DNA of 64,000 nt from Erpobdella octoculata (lineage: Eukaryota; Annelida; Clitellata; Hirudinida; Erpobdellidae): contig OZ022238.1 of NCBI GenBank assembly GCA_963978895.1, positions 22,905,784-22,969,783 on the forward strand, written 5' to 3'. Of the stretch, positions 21,637 through 32,572 are shown piece after piece (within the stretch, counting starts at the first letter, position 1; each line of letters starts with the position of its first letter). Below the pieces are notes generated by a model. That model worked only from the letters and a program-made list of their open reading frames with translations. It ran no database searches and was not told the origin of the DNA. The translations under genes were made by a program, and so were the position numbers.

Positions 21637-22060
21637 GTAAATTGGGGGAAGCAGAGAAGCATTTGCCCCTTTCTTGATTTTCAAAATTTGAAATTTGTTA
21701 CCTAGAGTTTACTATATATTTTTTAATTTCAACTTTACTTAACCTAGCGATGATTCAATTCGTATGGAAATTTTTTTGCGTTTGTAGACAATTTGCCCCT
21801 CTCATTTCGAAAATTTAAATTTTTGCATTTAGAGTTTACTATATCATTTGTTAATTTTAACTTCACTTAACCTCGTGATAATTCAATGCTTATTGGAATC
21901 CTTTTTGCGTGTGTAGACAATTTTATATCTGAGTTCGATGCTAGATTTACCGTATTTTTCCAAAAATATTTCAAAGACTTCCACTTTTTTCTAAAAAAAG
22001 CTACGGTCATTTTTCAAAAACCAGGTATTACACCCAAAAAAATATCGGGTGGGTAAGAAA
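21637..22060. repeat. Interspersed repeat with internal duplication, copy 1
   Basis: Starts GGACGTAAATTGGGGG and contains two related ~170 bp halves with CAATTTGCCCCTCTC and AGAGTTTACTATAT...TTTTAACTT..ACTTAACCT. A homologous copy lies at 53150-53460. It ends in CCAGGTATTACACCCAAAAAAATATC, only ~25 bp before the next exon, so part of the acceptor region may be repeat-derived. Confidence 0.75.
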
Positions 22061-22076
22061 AAAACTCATTTTTCAG

Positions 22077-22244
22077 CTGACAGTAGGTGTGATTCAAGCA
22101 AAAGACCTTCCAGCCATGGATATGTGTGGAACGTCTGACCCTTACGTCAAGGTTCAAGTTTTGCCAGACCGGAAAAAAAAATTCGAGACAAAGGTTCACA
22201 GAAAAACACTGGCGCCTGTGTTCAATGAAACATTTGTATTCGAG
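22077..22244 (+). CDS. Syt1: Synaptotagmin-1-like, exon b (C2A, first Ca loop)
   Basis: After acceptor TTTTTCAG. Encodes [20 protein letters not shown] then [20 protein letters not shown] and [16 protein letters not shown]. The aspartates of DMCGTSD are the two loop-1 calcium ligands (D172 and D178 in mammalian SYT1). Donor GTTTGA, phase 0, 56 codons. The exon order and boundaries match animal synaptotagmin-1 genes. Confidence 0.95.
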
Positions 22245-23559
22245 GTTTGATTGTAGGTTTATTTTAGCGCATGATTAACTATTCACCAGTGTGTTTTAAA
22301 AACAGTTTTTTGTTTTGATTCACAAAGTATTTCAATGCCTTTTAGCTCAATTTTACAACGTTTTAAATGCTTTTATATAACACTCACTCGTCTCTCTGTT
22401 TGTTTGTTTGTTTGTCTGTAATGATCAAATCCTAGAAACAATAATTCACCCACTTTTCGACCACAAAGAGCTCTAAAACTTTCAGGAAAGCTTTATTCTG
22501 GATGACAATACACGAATTTAATGTTTCCGACATGAATTAGGCGTTAAATCAAAACGTCGATTAAGTTGCACGTACTTTTCCTTTGATGCTTCCGGTTGTC
22601 GATTCCGTGCCTGAAAACGTGCAATCTCGATTTCTATTTTTTCCTGCTCTTTTCGAATCGTAGAGTACGGTCACTATTATATAATTGAATGAATCTACCA
22701 AGTGCACGTCAGTTTGAACTCTATCTTTGCAATAATGCAAACGTTAAACAGGCTGAGGTTATTGCCTCACGATTTTGATTAGTTTATATAAAATTATTTA
22801 AATCTATAACATTTCAGTTTCAACTCTATCCAATAATTTTTCTTTGCAATAATGCAAATTGCCAAACTAGGCCTACCTATCGATTTGAAGGTTTCATTAT
22901 AATGTTTATAATGTTTTTGGGTTAACTATTATTCTCTTCGATTATTAATATCCTATAAAGAACTTAAGTGTTGGTTTCAATCAAAAGAATTTCTGTTCAA
23001 ATTTAAATTTTTAATTTTAATGTTTAAATTTATGCACAAATAATTATATTCACACAAATTGTTTCTATAGAAATTGCAAAATATAAAATATCTTTAACCT
23101 ATATTATTTCAGAATAAAATTTTTTTCATGAATTAAGCTAAATTTATTTTTGCTAGGCTACAAGAGATTTACAAAAATATTTTAAAATTATTTTTGGGCG
23201 TTTTTGTCGGGGCTGTTTTGTCAAGGCGCCATGTTTGAGTTACGCTTTTGGGTAGTGTTGCAATTGCAAAGCAACGGTAATTATTGATGTTAATGTTTAG
23301 AAAAATCTTTAATTATTGATGGGTTATCTCTAATGAACCAATACTTCAACCAATAATTTTTGAGCGCTAGAGTTTTATATTCCAAGTTTTGTTCCTTAGT
23401 AGCACAATCATGGTGACTAGGACCATTTATATATAAAATAGCATATCGGTCCTTCCCGTTAATTTGCACGAAGCAAAATGTATTAGGCCAAGAGCTATTT
23501 CGGGATGTCCAAAAAAGACTATATATTTTCCCCATAGACTGATACTATATATAACATAT

Positions 23560-23560
<1 letters not shown>
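22245..23560 (+). other. Synaptotagmin intron, no gene seen
   Basis: AT-rich. A short GTTT tandem run (GTTTGTTTGTTTGTCTG near 22400-22416) begins a segment (CTAGAAACAATAATTCACCCAC) that resembles the end of an interspersed element, but no boundaries could be set. Confidence 0.4.

Positions 23561-23561
<1 letters not shown>

Positions 23562-23628
<67 letters not shown>
23562..23628. repeat. (TA)n microsatellite
   Basis: About 33 TA units directly inside a helicase relic. Confidence 0.95.
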
Positions 23629-23631
<3 letters not shown>

Positions 23632-23927
23632 TCTGGGTTATTTTTAATATTCAGTGGCAGCTTAAGCGCTGAATGAGCTGTTCTGCATCCATCCAATAAA
23701 GTTGCTGCAAGGCCAGACGATGTAACGACTAAAGCTATGTCAATATTTGATCGTATTTCGGTTCCACCTGGTGCATCCAAAATAAAGAATCCACCTTGTC
23801 CTTTCAAAACTGCCAGTATAATGCGGTCGTAACTGATTCCTTGTTCATTAGTCATTAGTGCAACATAGCGGTTAACAATCGCTGTCATTTCTACATTATT
23901 GTACCGCTTCAGGTCAGTGAGATTCAA
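23629..23927 (-). pseudogene. Helitron-type Pif1 helicase fragment
   Basis: Reads ISYDRIILAVLKGQGGFFIL, then DAPGGTEIRSNIDIALVVTS, then SGLAATLLDGCRTAHSALKL and PLNI. This matches the Walker A region of the Pif1-like helicase of Helitron RepHel proteins, but the expected GGTGKT has lost its GKT and the following residues, so ATP binding is gone. The fragment stops at the (TA)n array. On the other side, 23290-23535 keeps an open frame on - that could not be matched. Helitrons use this helicase for rolling-circle transposition; only this piece remains. Confidence 0.75.
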
Positions 23928-24314
23928 AATTTATTGAACGTGTCGTCTACCGTCAGCTTTCTTCACATATCGAATCGATGAATCTGCTTCCGCAGGTTCA
24001 GTCTGGTTTTCGCAAGTACCACAGTACAGAGACAGCAGTCGGGAAAGTTTACAACGACATTATTCTTTCACTTGACAGGGGCCAACCGACTGCGCTCGTG
24101 CTCCTTGACTTCAGTGCGGCTTTCGACTGTGTTCTCCTTACTGATCTCCTCCACACTAGCTTTGGCGTGACTTCGGCCGCACTTGACTGGATTGGGTCCT
24201 TTTTATCAAATCGAACACATCTTGTCCGATTGGGCCGGGCGACGTCGAGAGTATCGGCCGTTGACTGGGGTGTGCCTCAGGGTTCAATCTTAGGCCCACT
24301 TCTCTTCATCCTTT
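23928..24314 (+). pseudogene. L2-like LINE reverse transcriptase, upstream part (split by Copia)
   Basis: Reads IERVVYRQLSSHIESMNLLP, then QSGFRKYHSTETAV, VLLDFSAAFDCVLLTDLL and WGVPQGSILGPLLFILLL: RT fingers and palm up to the VPQGSILGP box. At 24314 it is cut by the Copia element. The catalytic YADD box lies on the far side at about 28890. The frame is open to the break, so the LINE copy was in decent shape when Copia landed. Confidence 0.88.
24310..24314 (+). repeat. Copia target site duplication, left
   Basis: CCTTT, repeated at 28828-28832 beyond the right LTR. Confidence 0.95.
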
Positions 24315-24471
24315 TGTTGTGAATGAATGATCTTCGGACTTTTTAGTATCTTTTGGTGGCCATTGTTGACTCGAGAAGTTTCTCCGAGACTGTGTTGCCG
24401 ATGTTACTGTATTCTACTTTGTACTTTAATTAAACGGTTTTGTATTAAATAAAAGTCAATGAATCACAACA
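24315..24471 (+). repeat. Copia left LTR
   Basis: 157 bp, TG...CA ends. Differs from the right LTR at four positions. ATTAAATAAAAG near the 3' end may serve as the polyadenylation signal. Confidence 0.95.
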
Positions 24472-24486
24472 GGTTATGGGCCCAGA
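24472..24486 (+). promoter_or_regulatory. Copia primer-binding site (internal initiator-tRNA-Met match)
   Basis: GGTTATGGGCCCAG directly follows the LTR. It is complementary to the anticodon-arm region of initiator tRNA-Met rather than to the tRNA 3' end. This is the half-tRNA priming known for Drosophila copia. Confidence 0.8.
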
Positions 24487-24708
24487 ACGTCTAGGACGCT
24501 TTTAGATTCGGTTTTCGAGTTAATTGCGAGTTTCTTGATTTTTTGAACTGATCGTCTTAACTCTTAAGTAATTAGTAATTAGTAAGTAGTTACTAAAAGT
24601 TCGAACGATTAATGAGTTTGATAAGATACCGTTGAAGTTGAGAACGTTTTGTGAAAGGTTTTTTGATCAAGTTTTCTTGTTGCTTCACGAACGTTTTGTA
24701 GTTGAAAT

Positions 24709-25135
24709 GGACAAGCTTTTTCAGTCAATTCCGCGACTAGAAGGTCAGGCATCTTGTGAGCAATGGCGTTTTAGAGTACGTTTAGCTTTGGAACACCATG
24801 ATGATGCTTTAGAAGTTGTGGATGGGAAGCTACTTGAACCCGAAGATGAATCAGAAAATACTGTTGCTACTGTCAGAAGAACATATGAGACAGCACTTAG
24901 AAGGTTTCAAAAGACAGACTCAATGGCAAAACTTATCTTGACCATCTCAATGACAGATGAAACAATGTCTAAAGTGATGAGGTTCAAGCCAGCAAGAAAA
25001 ATGTGGCAAGAATGGTTATTGCTTTATGATGGTGTTCCCCAGAACAAGGCATACAATGTCTGCATCCAGTTCTTCCACTATCAGAGGCCACCTGGTGAGG
25101 ATATGCCCAGTCATCTCTCAAAAATGAAACCTTGT
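24709..25135 (+). pseudogene. Copia gag, N-terminal part (frameshifted)
   Basis: ATG at 24709 begins MDKLFQSIPRLEGQASCEQW, with the WRFRVRLALE helix typical of Copia Gag (UBN2-like). The next frame starts within PSHLSKMK near 25125. A single indel there breaks the link to the rest of gag. Confidence 0.85.
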
Positions 25136-27072
25136 GGAATGAGCTGACTTCAGTTGCTGCCAAAGAAAATGAGGTTGTGTTGCCTGATTTTTTGCTTATG
25201 TGTAAAATTTTAGACACATTGGATGAGAAGTACTTGCCATTTCAGTCAAGTTGGTTGATGGTCAATGAAGAACAGAGAACAGTTGATAGTTTAACAAATC
25301 AACTTTGTGCTTTTGAGTTGACCTTGAAAATAACTGAAGAGAATCAAGAACTGTGTTCAATTAGTACAAAAGAAGTCTGTAAAAGTGATTCAACTCAGTC
25401 AATTGGCATTGCAAAAGAGAAAAAGAAGTCTAGGATGTTGACTTGTTTCTATTGTCAGAGGCCAGGACATTTTCTCAGAAACTGCAGACAATGGAAAGCT
25501 GATGAAAGACCAAGAAAAGAATTTGCTAAAGGTGATCCAAAGCAGTCAAAAGAAAAGAGTTCCATGTTGGCAACAAATTCAGAAATCATGAAAGTTGATA
25601 GAATTGAAACAAACTCTGAAAATTGGTACATTGACAATGGTCCAACAAATCATGTTACTGCTATGAAAGATTACTTCAAGACTTTTGAAATGTTTGAAAG
25701 TCCACAGTTTATTAATACTGCTGGAAGTGAAAAACTTAAAGCTCTGGGTCAAGGAGACATTGAATTGGAGGTACTCAATGGTAAAAGAAGAAAAACAGTT
25801 CGTTTGAGTGGTGTCTGGTTGGTGCCAGGTATTTCAAAGAATTTGTTTTCTGTCCTGAGTGCTCAAGAGAAAAACATACAGAGCAAGTTTAAATCAAATA
25901 GTAATTCTTGCAGTTTAAAGCTTGGAGAAAAACGACTTGTCTCTGGTATCAGAGAAGCTGGAGGTGGTTTATTTAGATTGGTGGGTAAAGTTAAAGTTTC
26001 TAATTTTGCTACAAAAAAAATAAATGCAATTAAAAAAGCTAAAAAGTCACTTCTACAGCTATATCATGAAAGGTTTGGACATCAAAATAAAAGACATGTT
26101 AGAATGATGCTGAAAGAGCATTTAGATATTGATGTTGATCATGATGATGAGTTATGTGAAGGATGCATTTATGGGAAATCACATAGACTGAGTTTTGGAA
26201 CAAGACCACGATTGAATACACCTGGTGGAATAATTCACACTGACGTTTGTGGACCATTTCAGGTTGAATCAATTGGCAAGAAGAGATATTTTGTATTGTT
26301 TAAGGATGATTTCACAAAGTATCGTTCTGTGTATTTTATTAAGCACAAGTCAGAAGTTGTTGAAAAATTGAAAGATTTCATTAGATATACTCAAACAACT
26401 GGTCATAAAGTAAAGATTCTACGAAGTGATCGAGGTGGTGAGTACAGTGGTGATAAAATAAGAAAAGTCCTAAAAGAACATGGAATTGAACAACACTTCT
26501 CAATGCCAAGAACACCTGAACAAAATGGGGCGGTCGAACGAGAGAACAGAACTTTAGTTGAAACTGCTAGAGCTATGATGTTTGGTAAAAGAAAAAGTTT
26601 GCCAAAAGGTTTATGGGCAGAATTGATCAACACAGCAGTTTATGTTCTGAATCGGACAGGACCAACATCCGAAGGAAAGAAAACACCTTATGAACTCTGG
26701 AATGGTAAAAAACCGGGTTTAAAACATTTACGGGTTATTGGAAGTGAATGTTACGTTCATATCGACAAAAGCTTGAGGAAGAAATTTGACAAAAAGGCAA
26801 CCAAGGGTATTTTAATTGGTTATGAAAATGATGACGGTTATCGAATATGGTGCAATAATCGAGTTTTCCTTTCTAGAGATGTCATTCTTCATGAGTCGAC
26901 AAGTGAAGTAGAACATAACATTCAGTCAGATTTGATTCCATTGTCTGAGGAGGAAATGTTTGGTGAACCAACAGAAGATAATGAACAAAATCAGAAACAA
27001 GGAGATGATAGAAGTCAGTCAAAAGATCCAGCTTATTTTGATGAGGAGGTTTGCATGATGCAGTTGAATTAA
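25132..27072 (+). pseudogene. Copia gag C-terminus, protease and integrase
   Basis: In order: late Gag (LPFQSSWL region); CCHC knuckle CFYCQRPGHFLRNC; protease site WYIDNGPTNHVT, where the usual D-S-G reads D-N-G and so lacks the catalytic serine neighbour; the GAG-pre-integrase motif YHERFGH with CEGCIYGK; and the integrase core with acids in HTDVCGPF, SDRGGEY and NGAVERENR. It ends at TAA 27072 inside the integrase-RT linker. Integrase motifs are complete, but the frame stops before RT. Confidence 0.93.
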
Positions 27073-28614
27073 GTTGAACCTGCTACCTATGATGAGGCAA
27101 TAAGAAGCTCCTTCAAAAGAGAATGGATAACAGCAATGAATAATGAAATAGAATCACTTCATAAGAATAACACTTGGATTCTATCAGAATTGCCTCAGAA
27201 CAAGAAAGCTGTACATTGCAAATTAGGTTTATAAAGTTAAAAATAATGCTGATGGTTCGGTTTCTCGCTTCAAGGCAAGATTAGTTGCTAAAGGTTTTTG
27301 TACATTTATTTTGACGTAAGAAAAGGTGTTGATTATGATGAGACATTTAGTCCTGTTACAAAATTGACAACAATTCGATCAGTACTCAGTGTAGCTGCCA
27401 AAGAGAATTTATATCTTTCCCAATTTGATATATCAACTGCATTTTTGCATGGTGAATTGGAAGAAGAAATCTACATGCAGCAACCTGAAGGTTTCACAGA
27501 TGGTTCTGATAAAGTTTGTCATCTGAAGAAAAGTCTCTATGGTTTGAAACAGGCACCTAGATGCTGGAATAAAAAACTGGATAGTTTTTTGATAAAGAGT
27601 GGGTTTACTGTTAGCGAAGCAGATCCATGTTTGTATATTTTTATAAAATGAACTAAGAAGTTATTGCTTGCCATGTACGTAGATGATGGTTTGTTAGCAA
27701 GTTCAAATAAAAAGGATTCAGAAGATTTTTTGAAAAAACTAAAAGCTGAATTTGAAATTACAGACTCTCCTGCAAAGTTTTTCCTTGGATTTGAGATTCA
27801 ACAAGATGGTGAATCAATTAAAGTTAACCAAGAAAACTATGTCAAAAAGATCATTGATCATTTTGGAATGACAAGTTGTAGAGGAGTTGAAACGCCAATA
27901 ATCAAGGACAGTTCTGAAGAAGGGAAGGCTGAATACAGTTCAGTTAAGTTTCTCTATCGGTCAGCTGTTGGAGCGTTGATGTATCTTATGGTTGGAACTA
28001 GGCCAGACATAGCCTATGCCGTAGGAGTAGTGTCACGGAACTTGGAGAATCCCACACAACAGGACGTTACGAAAGTCAAGAGGATCTTTCGTTATCTTGC
28101 AAGAACAAAGTCTTATGGAATTCGGTACAAACGAAAATCAAGGATCAATCGACTAGAAGTTTTCAGTGATGCAGATCATGGTGGTGATTTTTCATCTGGA
28201 CGTTCTACAACAGGAGTGGTTTGCTGCAATGGTGACGGAGTGATTTCATGGTTCAGTCAACGTCAGGCTTCAGTTGCTATTTCGACAACAGAAGCTGAAA
28301 TTGTTGCTTCAAGTGAAGCAGCCCGTGAGGTTATTTGGCTGAAAAAACTCTTTTCAGAAATCACAGAGCTTGAAGACATGCCTAGAATCCATGTGGACAA
28401 TGAGGCGGCGATAAAGCTGGCTCACAATCCAGAGTATCATCAAAGAACAAAGCATATTCGCATACGCCACTTCTTTATTCGTGAATGTGTCCAGAACAAG
28501 GAACTTCTTGTGGAAAAGATTGACTCAGGAGACCAGTTGGCAGATGCTCTCACCAAACCTCTTTCTGGAAGCAGGCTTGGTGAACTGTGCGGACGACTCG
28601 GATTGTATACATAA
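27073..28614 (+). pseudogene. Copia reverse transcriptase and RNase H, broken
   Basis: RT begins after 27073 with YDEAIRSSFKREWITAMNNE, is broken by a stop near 27230 and by a 21 nt foreign patch at 27299-27319, then runs as VDYDETFSPVTKLTTIRSVL, GLKQAPRCW, a TGA near 27650, and the catalytic YVDDGLLAS (27674 on). RNase H follows: VFSDADHGGD, STTEAEIVASSEA, HVDNEAAIKLAHNP and RTKHIRIRHFF, ending at TAA 28612-28614. All catalytic boxes survive, but the frame is interrupted at least three times. Confidence 0.92.
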
Positions 28615-28660
28615 ATAACGTTCTGTGTATGTGTGAATGTTTTATGTATGTTGGATCATT

Positions 28661-28670
28661 CAAGGGAAGG
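28661..28670 (+). promoter_or_regulatory. Copia polypurine tract
   Basis: CAAGGGAAGG immediately before the right LTR; primes plus-strand synthesis. Confidence 0.8.
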
Positions 28671-28827
28671 TGTTGTGAATGAATGATCTTCGGTCTTTTT
28701 AGTATCTTTTGGTGGCCATTGTTGACTCGAAAAGTTTCTCCGAGACTGTGTTGCCGATGTTTCTGTATTCTACTTTGTACTTTAATTAAACGGTTTTGTA
28801 TTAAATAAAAGTCAATTAATCACAACA
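28671..28827 (+). repeat. Copia right LTR
   Basis: 157 bp, followed by the CCTTT duplication at 28828-28832. Confidence 0.95.
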
Positions 28828-28832
28828 CCTTT

Positions 28833-29809
28833 ACACAAGCCATATTACTTGGATTGCTTCTTCTTATGACGTGCAGACTCATCTTTACGCTGATGATACT
28901 CAGCTGTACATTTATTTTGACGTAACCGACCTGCAGTCCGTTAGAGAGCGTCTTGTCGCCTGTGTCAGTGAGATTCGCGTTTGGTCCTCGTCTGTGAGAT
29001 TGAGCCTAAATCCCTCTAAAACAGAACTTATCTGGTTCCATCGAGGGAACGCCTTAACGCGACACCTGGATGACTGTAGTCTTCAACTCAGTACTGACTG
29101 CGTCATCACTCCCGTGAAGTCTATTAGAAATCTTGGGGTGATACTGGATAGCTCCTTGCTTATCAATTTACATATATCGGCCGTGGCACGATCTTGTTTC
29201 TTCCACCTACGCCGCATCCGACAGATCAAGGGTGCCCTAAACAAACACTGCGTGCTGATTTTGGTCCAGGCTCTCGTTGTTTCTAGATTACATTATTGTA
29301 ACGTGGTCCTTGCAGGCCTGCCGATGACTGTTCTTCGTCCGCTCACCGCGGTTCTTAATTCTGCTGCACGTCTTGTCGGTGGCATCTCTCGACGGGACCA
29401 CATCACGCCTCTTCTCCGCCAACTACACTGGCTCCCCCTACCGGAAAGAGTGACCTTAAAACTCTGCTTACTGGTTTACAATATCTTAACAAATCGTGCC
29501 CCTGCCTACATGACACGGATGATAAGCCTGTGCTCCTCTCATTCTGGTCGTCAACATCTACGTTCGTCCTCCCATGGTGACGCTGTCATCCCAAGAACTC
29601 GTCGAAGTTTCGGTAAACGAGCATTCGCCGTTTCCGGGCCCGGTGCATGGAACCAACTACCTAAATCTATCCGAAGTGCTGTTCTAAATGAGGACTTCAG
29701 AGCATTGTTAAAAAAAAACTTTTTTAATTTGACATATTGTTAATCGCATTCTTAGTGCAAGACTCTTGTTTTGTTTTAGATACAATAAATAATAATAATA
29801 AATAAAAAA
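28833..29809 (+). pseudogene. L2-like LINE reverse transcriptase, downstream part and 3' end
   Basis: Continuation of the LINE at 23928. Starts HLYADDTQLYIYFDV (catalytic box), then thumb and C-terminal region: LSLNPSKTELIWF, VARSCFFHLRRIRQIKGAL, VSRLHYCNVVLAGLP, LRQLHWLPLPERV, GAWNQLPKSIRSA. One frame is open from 28871 to TAA 29743. The 3' end has an AATAATAATAATAAATAAA tail to about 29809. Only the Copia insertion and 5' loss obviously disable it. Confidence 0.9.
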
Positions 29810-30735
29810 CATCGGTTTTCTGTTCATTCTTATGCTGACGATCTGCAGATTTACAATCACTCCCGCCAGCTTCATGTTCTGATCTGGTTTCAAAGATGTC
29901 TGCATGTATCAGTGAGATTGGCACTTGGATGGCGAGCAATCGCTTGCAGCTCAATTTTTCTATGACCGGAGTGATCTGGTTGGGCTCGCCCGGTCGACTC
30001 AGCTTTTGTCCGAAGGGGGATCTGGTTATCGCTGGTGTCTCAGTCAAGCCCTCCACTTATGTTTGTAATCTCGGTGTGATGATCGACAGTGGTTTGTCTA
30101 TGGAGGCATACATCTCTCATCTTACTCGTGCGTGCTTCTACCATCTCCGTCAACTGCGCGTCGTCCGCCGTAGCCTTACCATGGACTCGGCTCATTCACT
30201 CATCAAAGCACTCGTGCACAGCCGGCTCGATTACTGTAATAGTGTCATGGCCGGACTTAGACAGTTTCAAATCATCAGGCTTTAGTCCATTCTCCGAGCA
30301 GCCGCTCGTCTTGTTCTTCAGCTGCCCGGCTGGTCTCCCGTATCAGATCTCATGAGGACGCAACTTCACTGGCTTTCTTTTCCGCCGAGGATTCAGTTCA
30401 GATTGGGTGTGATGGTATACAAGTGCCTCCACCACACGGCTTTGGTCTACCTGCAGCAACTGTGTGTACCGATCTCAACGCATCCTGGTCGGTCCCATCT
30501 TCGATCGGCGGCGGCTGGCGACTTGCTCGTTCCTCCGTCAAAAATAACTCTCGGCAGGCGCGGATTTTCTGTTGCTGGCCCAGCTGTTTGGAACAACCTA
30601 TCTGCTGAACTGAGGAATCCAGATTTAACCCTTGGTGGTTTCAGGAAGTTGCTCAAGACTGAACTTTATTCTTAACATCATGATTTGACGCGACGCGATT
30701 TTGTGACTTAATTTAAAAAGCGCATTATAAATAAA
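29810..30735 (+). mobile_element. Second L2-like LINE copy inserted at the tail of the previous one
   Basis: Starts abruptly after the A/T tail with TTCTTATGCTGACGATCTGCAG (YADD box, frame changed soon after). Then ISEIGTWMASNRLQLNFSMT, SHLTRACFYHLRQLRVVRR, SRLDYCNSVMAGL, a TAG near 30283, and LHWLSFPPRIQFRLGVMVYK to GPAVWNNLSAEL, stop at 30675. It is 5'-truncated and carries at least two frame breaks. Its 3' end passes directly into the (AAT)n array. Confidence 0.87.
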
Positions 30736-30738
30736 CAT

Positions 30739-31026
<288 letters not shown>

Positions 31027-31272
31027 GTAACTGGCATGTGTGACACACGGCGGAGTTAAAGAGTACTTATTTATTCGTTTTATAGACACACAAATTTTTA
31101 ATAGAACTTTGCATATTTTATAGACAAATAAATAAGTTACACTAAAGTTTTTAAAAGCAAACTTGGATATCAACCAACAGGAAAAAGATGAACAGAGATA
31201 TAAAAATATTTGTCTAAATTTGAGATAATTATATTTGAATGTATGTAACCATCTCACTTTTTTAGCCCACCC

Positions 31273-31274
<2 letters not shown>
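31027..31274 (+). other. Synaptotagmin intron, no gene seen
   Basis: AT-rich unique-looking sequence between two microsatellites. Confidence 0.4.

Positions 31275-31352
<78 letters not shown>
31275..31352. repeat. (TA)n microsatellite
   Basis: About 39 TA units after AGCCCACCCGG. Confidence 0.95.
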
Positions 31353-31355
<3 letters not shown>

Positions 31356-31840
31356 GTAAAATTGATATCCGTAATCATGAAAAAATCTGATAATCAATGA
31401 TTTTAACAAAATTGGTATACAAACAATATTCCATTATTAATAAAAAAATTTAAATAAAAAACTACAGATCGATAGAAATACGTGAAATGGTTAAAAATGG
31501 AAAGCAAAATTTGATGTCTTTCAATGAAATAAATAATGACGCAATATCGCATAGATTTTTAAGATGAGCGTTTACATAAAGAATTAAAGAAATTAATTTT
31601 TTTTTGATTGACCATCTCAGAATTAATGTTTGGTCCTCACGAGTCTATGGACCAAGTTTTACATCGATTTAATAACGGAAAGGGTTTTGTACTCAGACAG
31701 ACAGAAAGGCGAAGTTATTATAAAATATAAGAAAACACTTTATATATTTTCTCCTATAGCCGTACGTCGATAATAGGTGTAAGGCCTATTTACTTATTCT
31801 ATATGTATGACTAGGACTGCGTGGGTATACTTGTACCCAA
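31353..31840 (+). other. Synaptotagmin intron, repeat fragments
   Basis: Contains GAGTCTATGGACCAAG near 31641 within a segment shared with 35940-35990 (ACGAGTCCATGGACCAAG), an interspersed repeat of unknown class. No gene. Confidence 0.45.
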
Positions 31841-31848
31841 CCCGTTTC

Positions 31849-32564
31849 CAGCGACGGATCTAGGATTTTCTGGTGGGGGGGGGGGGTGATCTGACCAAAA
31901 GTTGACTAAGAGATTTTTTGCAAGTTACGAAACAAACAGAATGCAGTATGCACAAAGACAAAAAAGACAACCTTCAAAACAGAAGTCAAATTTTTACAGT
32001 GCAAAATCAAGACGTCTACTCTTGTTGGCTGCATATCTATCAATAACATCATCTGTGTTCTAAAGGCAATGCGTTATGGATATATAATATTATTAGGCCA
32101 GTTAAACGCTCATCTGTGGCTCTGTTCAGAGACGAAAGCAGAAAAAAATGCTGAAGGGGCTGAAATTCGAAAGAAGCCCGTCGCAGACGAAAATTTTTTT
32201 GTTTATCTTCAGTCTGCAATTTTTTTTGTATCTTTAATAATTATTAAATTATAATTTATTAATGATAATAAAAGGAACAAAAGCCTGCCTAGTTGCGCCC
32301 CTGGTTCTGTTGCGTAATGAGCTTTTCAATATCTTCATTGCACTGAAGCTCGTTCAGCTGTATATGTAGTAATGGGATTCCCATGCCGGTGTGCACTCTC
32401 GTTTCACAGTAATCTAGCGAGGGGTTCATGCCCTGCATTCCTACTGAATTTGTCGCTAAATCTAGTGGGGTTAAAAAAACCATTTTTTCAACATATAATT
32501 TTTTTTAGTAATCTGGGGGGAGATGCATCCCCCCATCCCCCATCCTCTCTTGGATCCGTCGCTG
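31849..32564. mobile_element. Short non-autonomous hAT-like element (716 bp)
   Basis: Ends CAGCGACGGATC...GGATCCGTCGCTG form terminal inverted repeats of about 12 bp. An exact 8 bp duplication CCCGTTTC flanks it (31841-31848 and 32565-32572), the hAT signature. No transposase is recognised inside. It sits in a GC-rich repeat (GTACCCAACCCG | CGCGGGTACGGGTCAGG). Confidence 0.88.
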
Positions 32565-32572
32565 CCCGTTTC

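Larger units (their letters stand above)
24315..28827 (+). mobile_element. Ty1/Copia LTR retrotransposon, complete in structure (4513 bp)
   Basis: Two 157 bp LTRs with TGTTGTGAAT...ATCACAACA ends, 5 bp CCTTT duplication, primer-binding site, polypurine tract, and gag-pol order PR-IN-RT-RH typical of Copia. The LTRs differ at four sites (about 2.5 percent), so the insertion is not brand new. Coding regions carry frameshifts, stops and a foreign patch, so it is defective. It interrupts an L2-like LINE within the second visible synaptotagmin intron. Confidence 0.96.

Noticed and set aside
23290..23535. 81-residue frame on - beyond the (TA)n tract as a continuation of the helicase
   Set aside because: Its sequence does not match what follows the ALKLPLN motif in Pif1-like helicases, and no other family was recognised.
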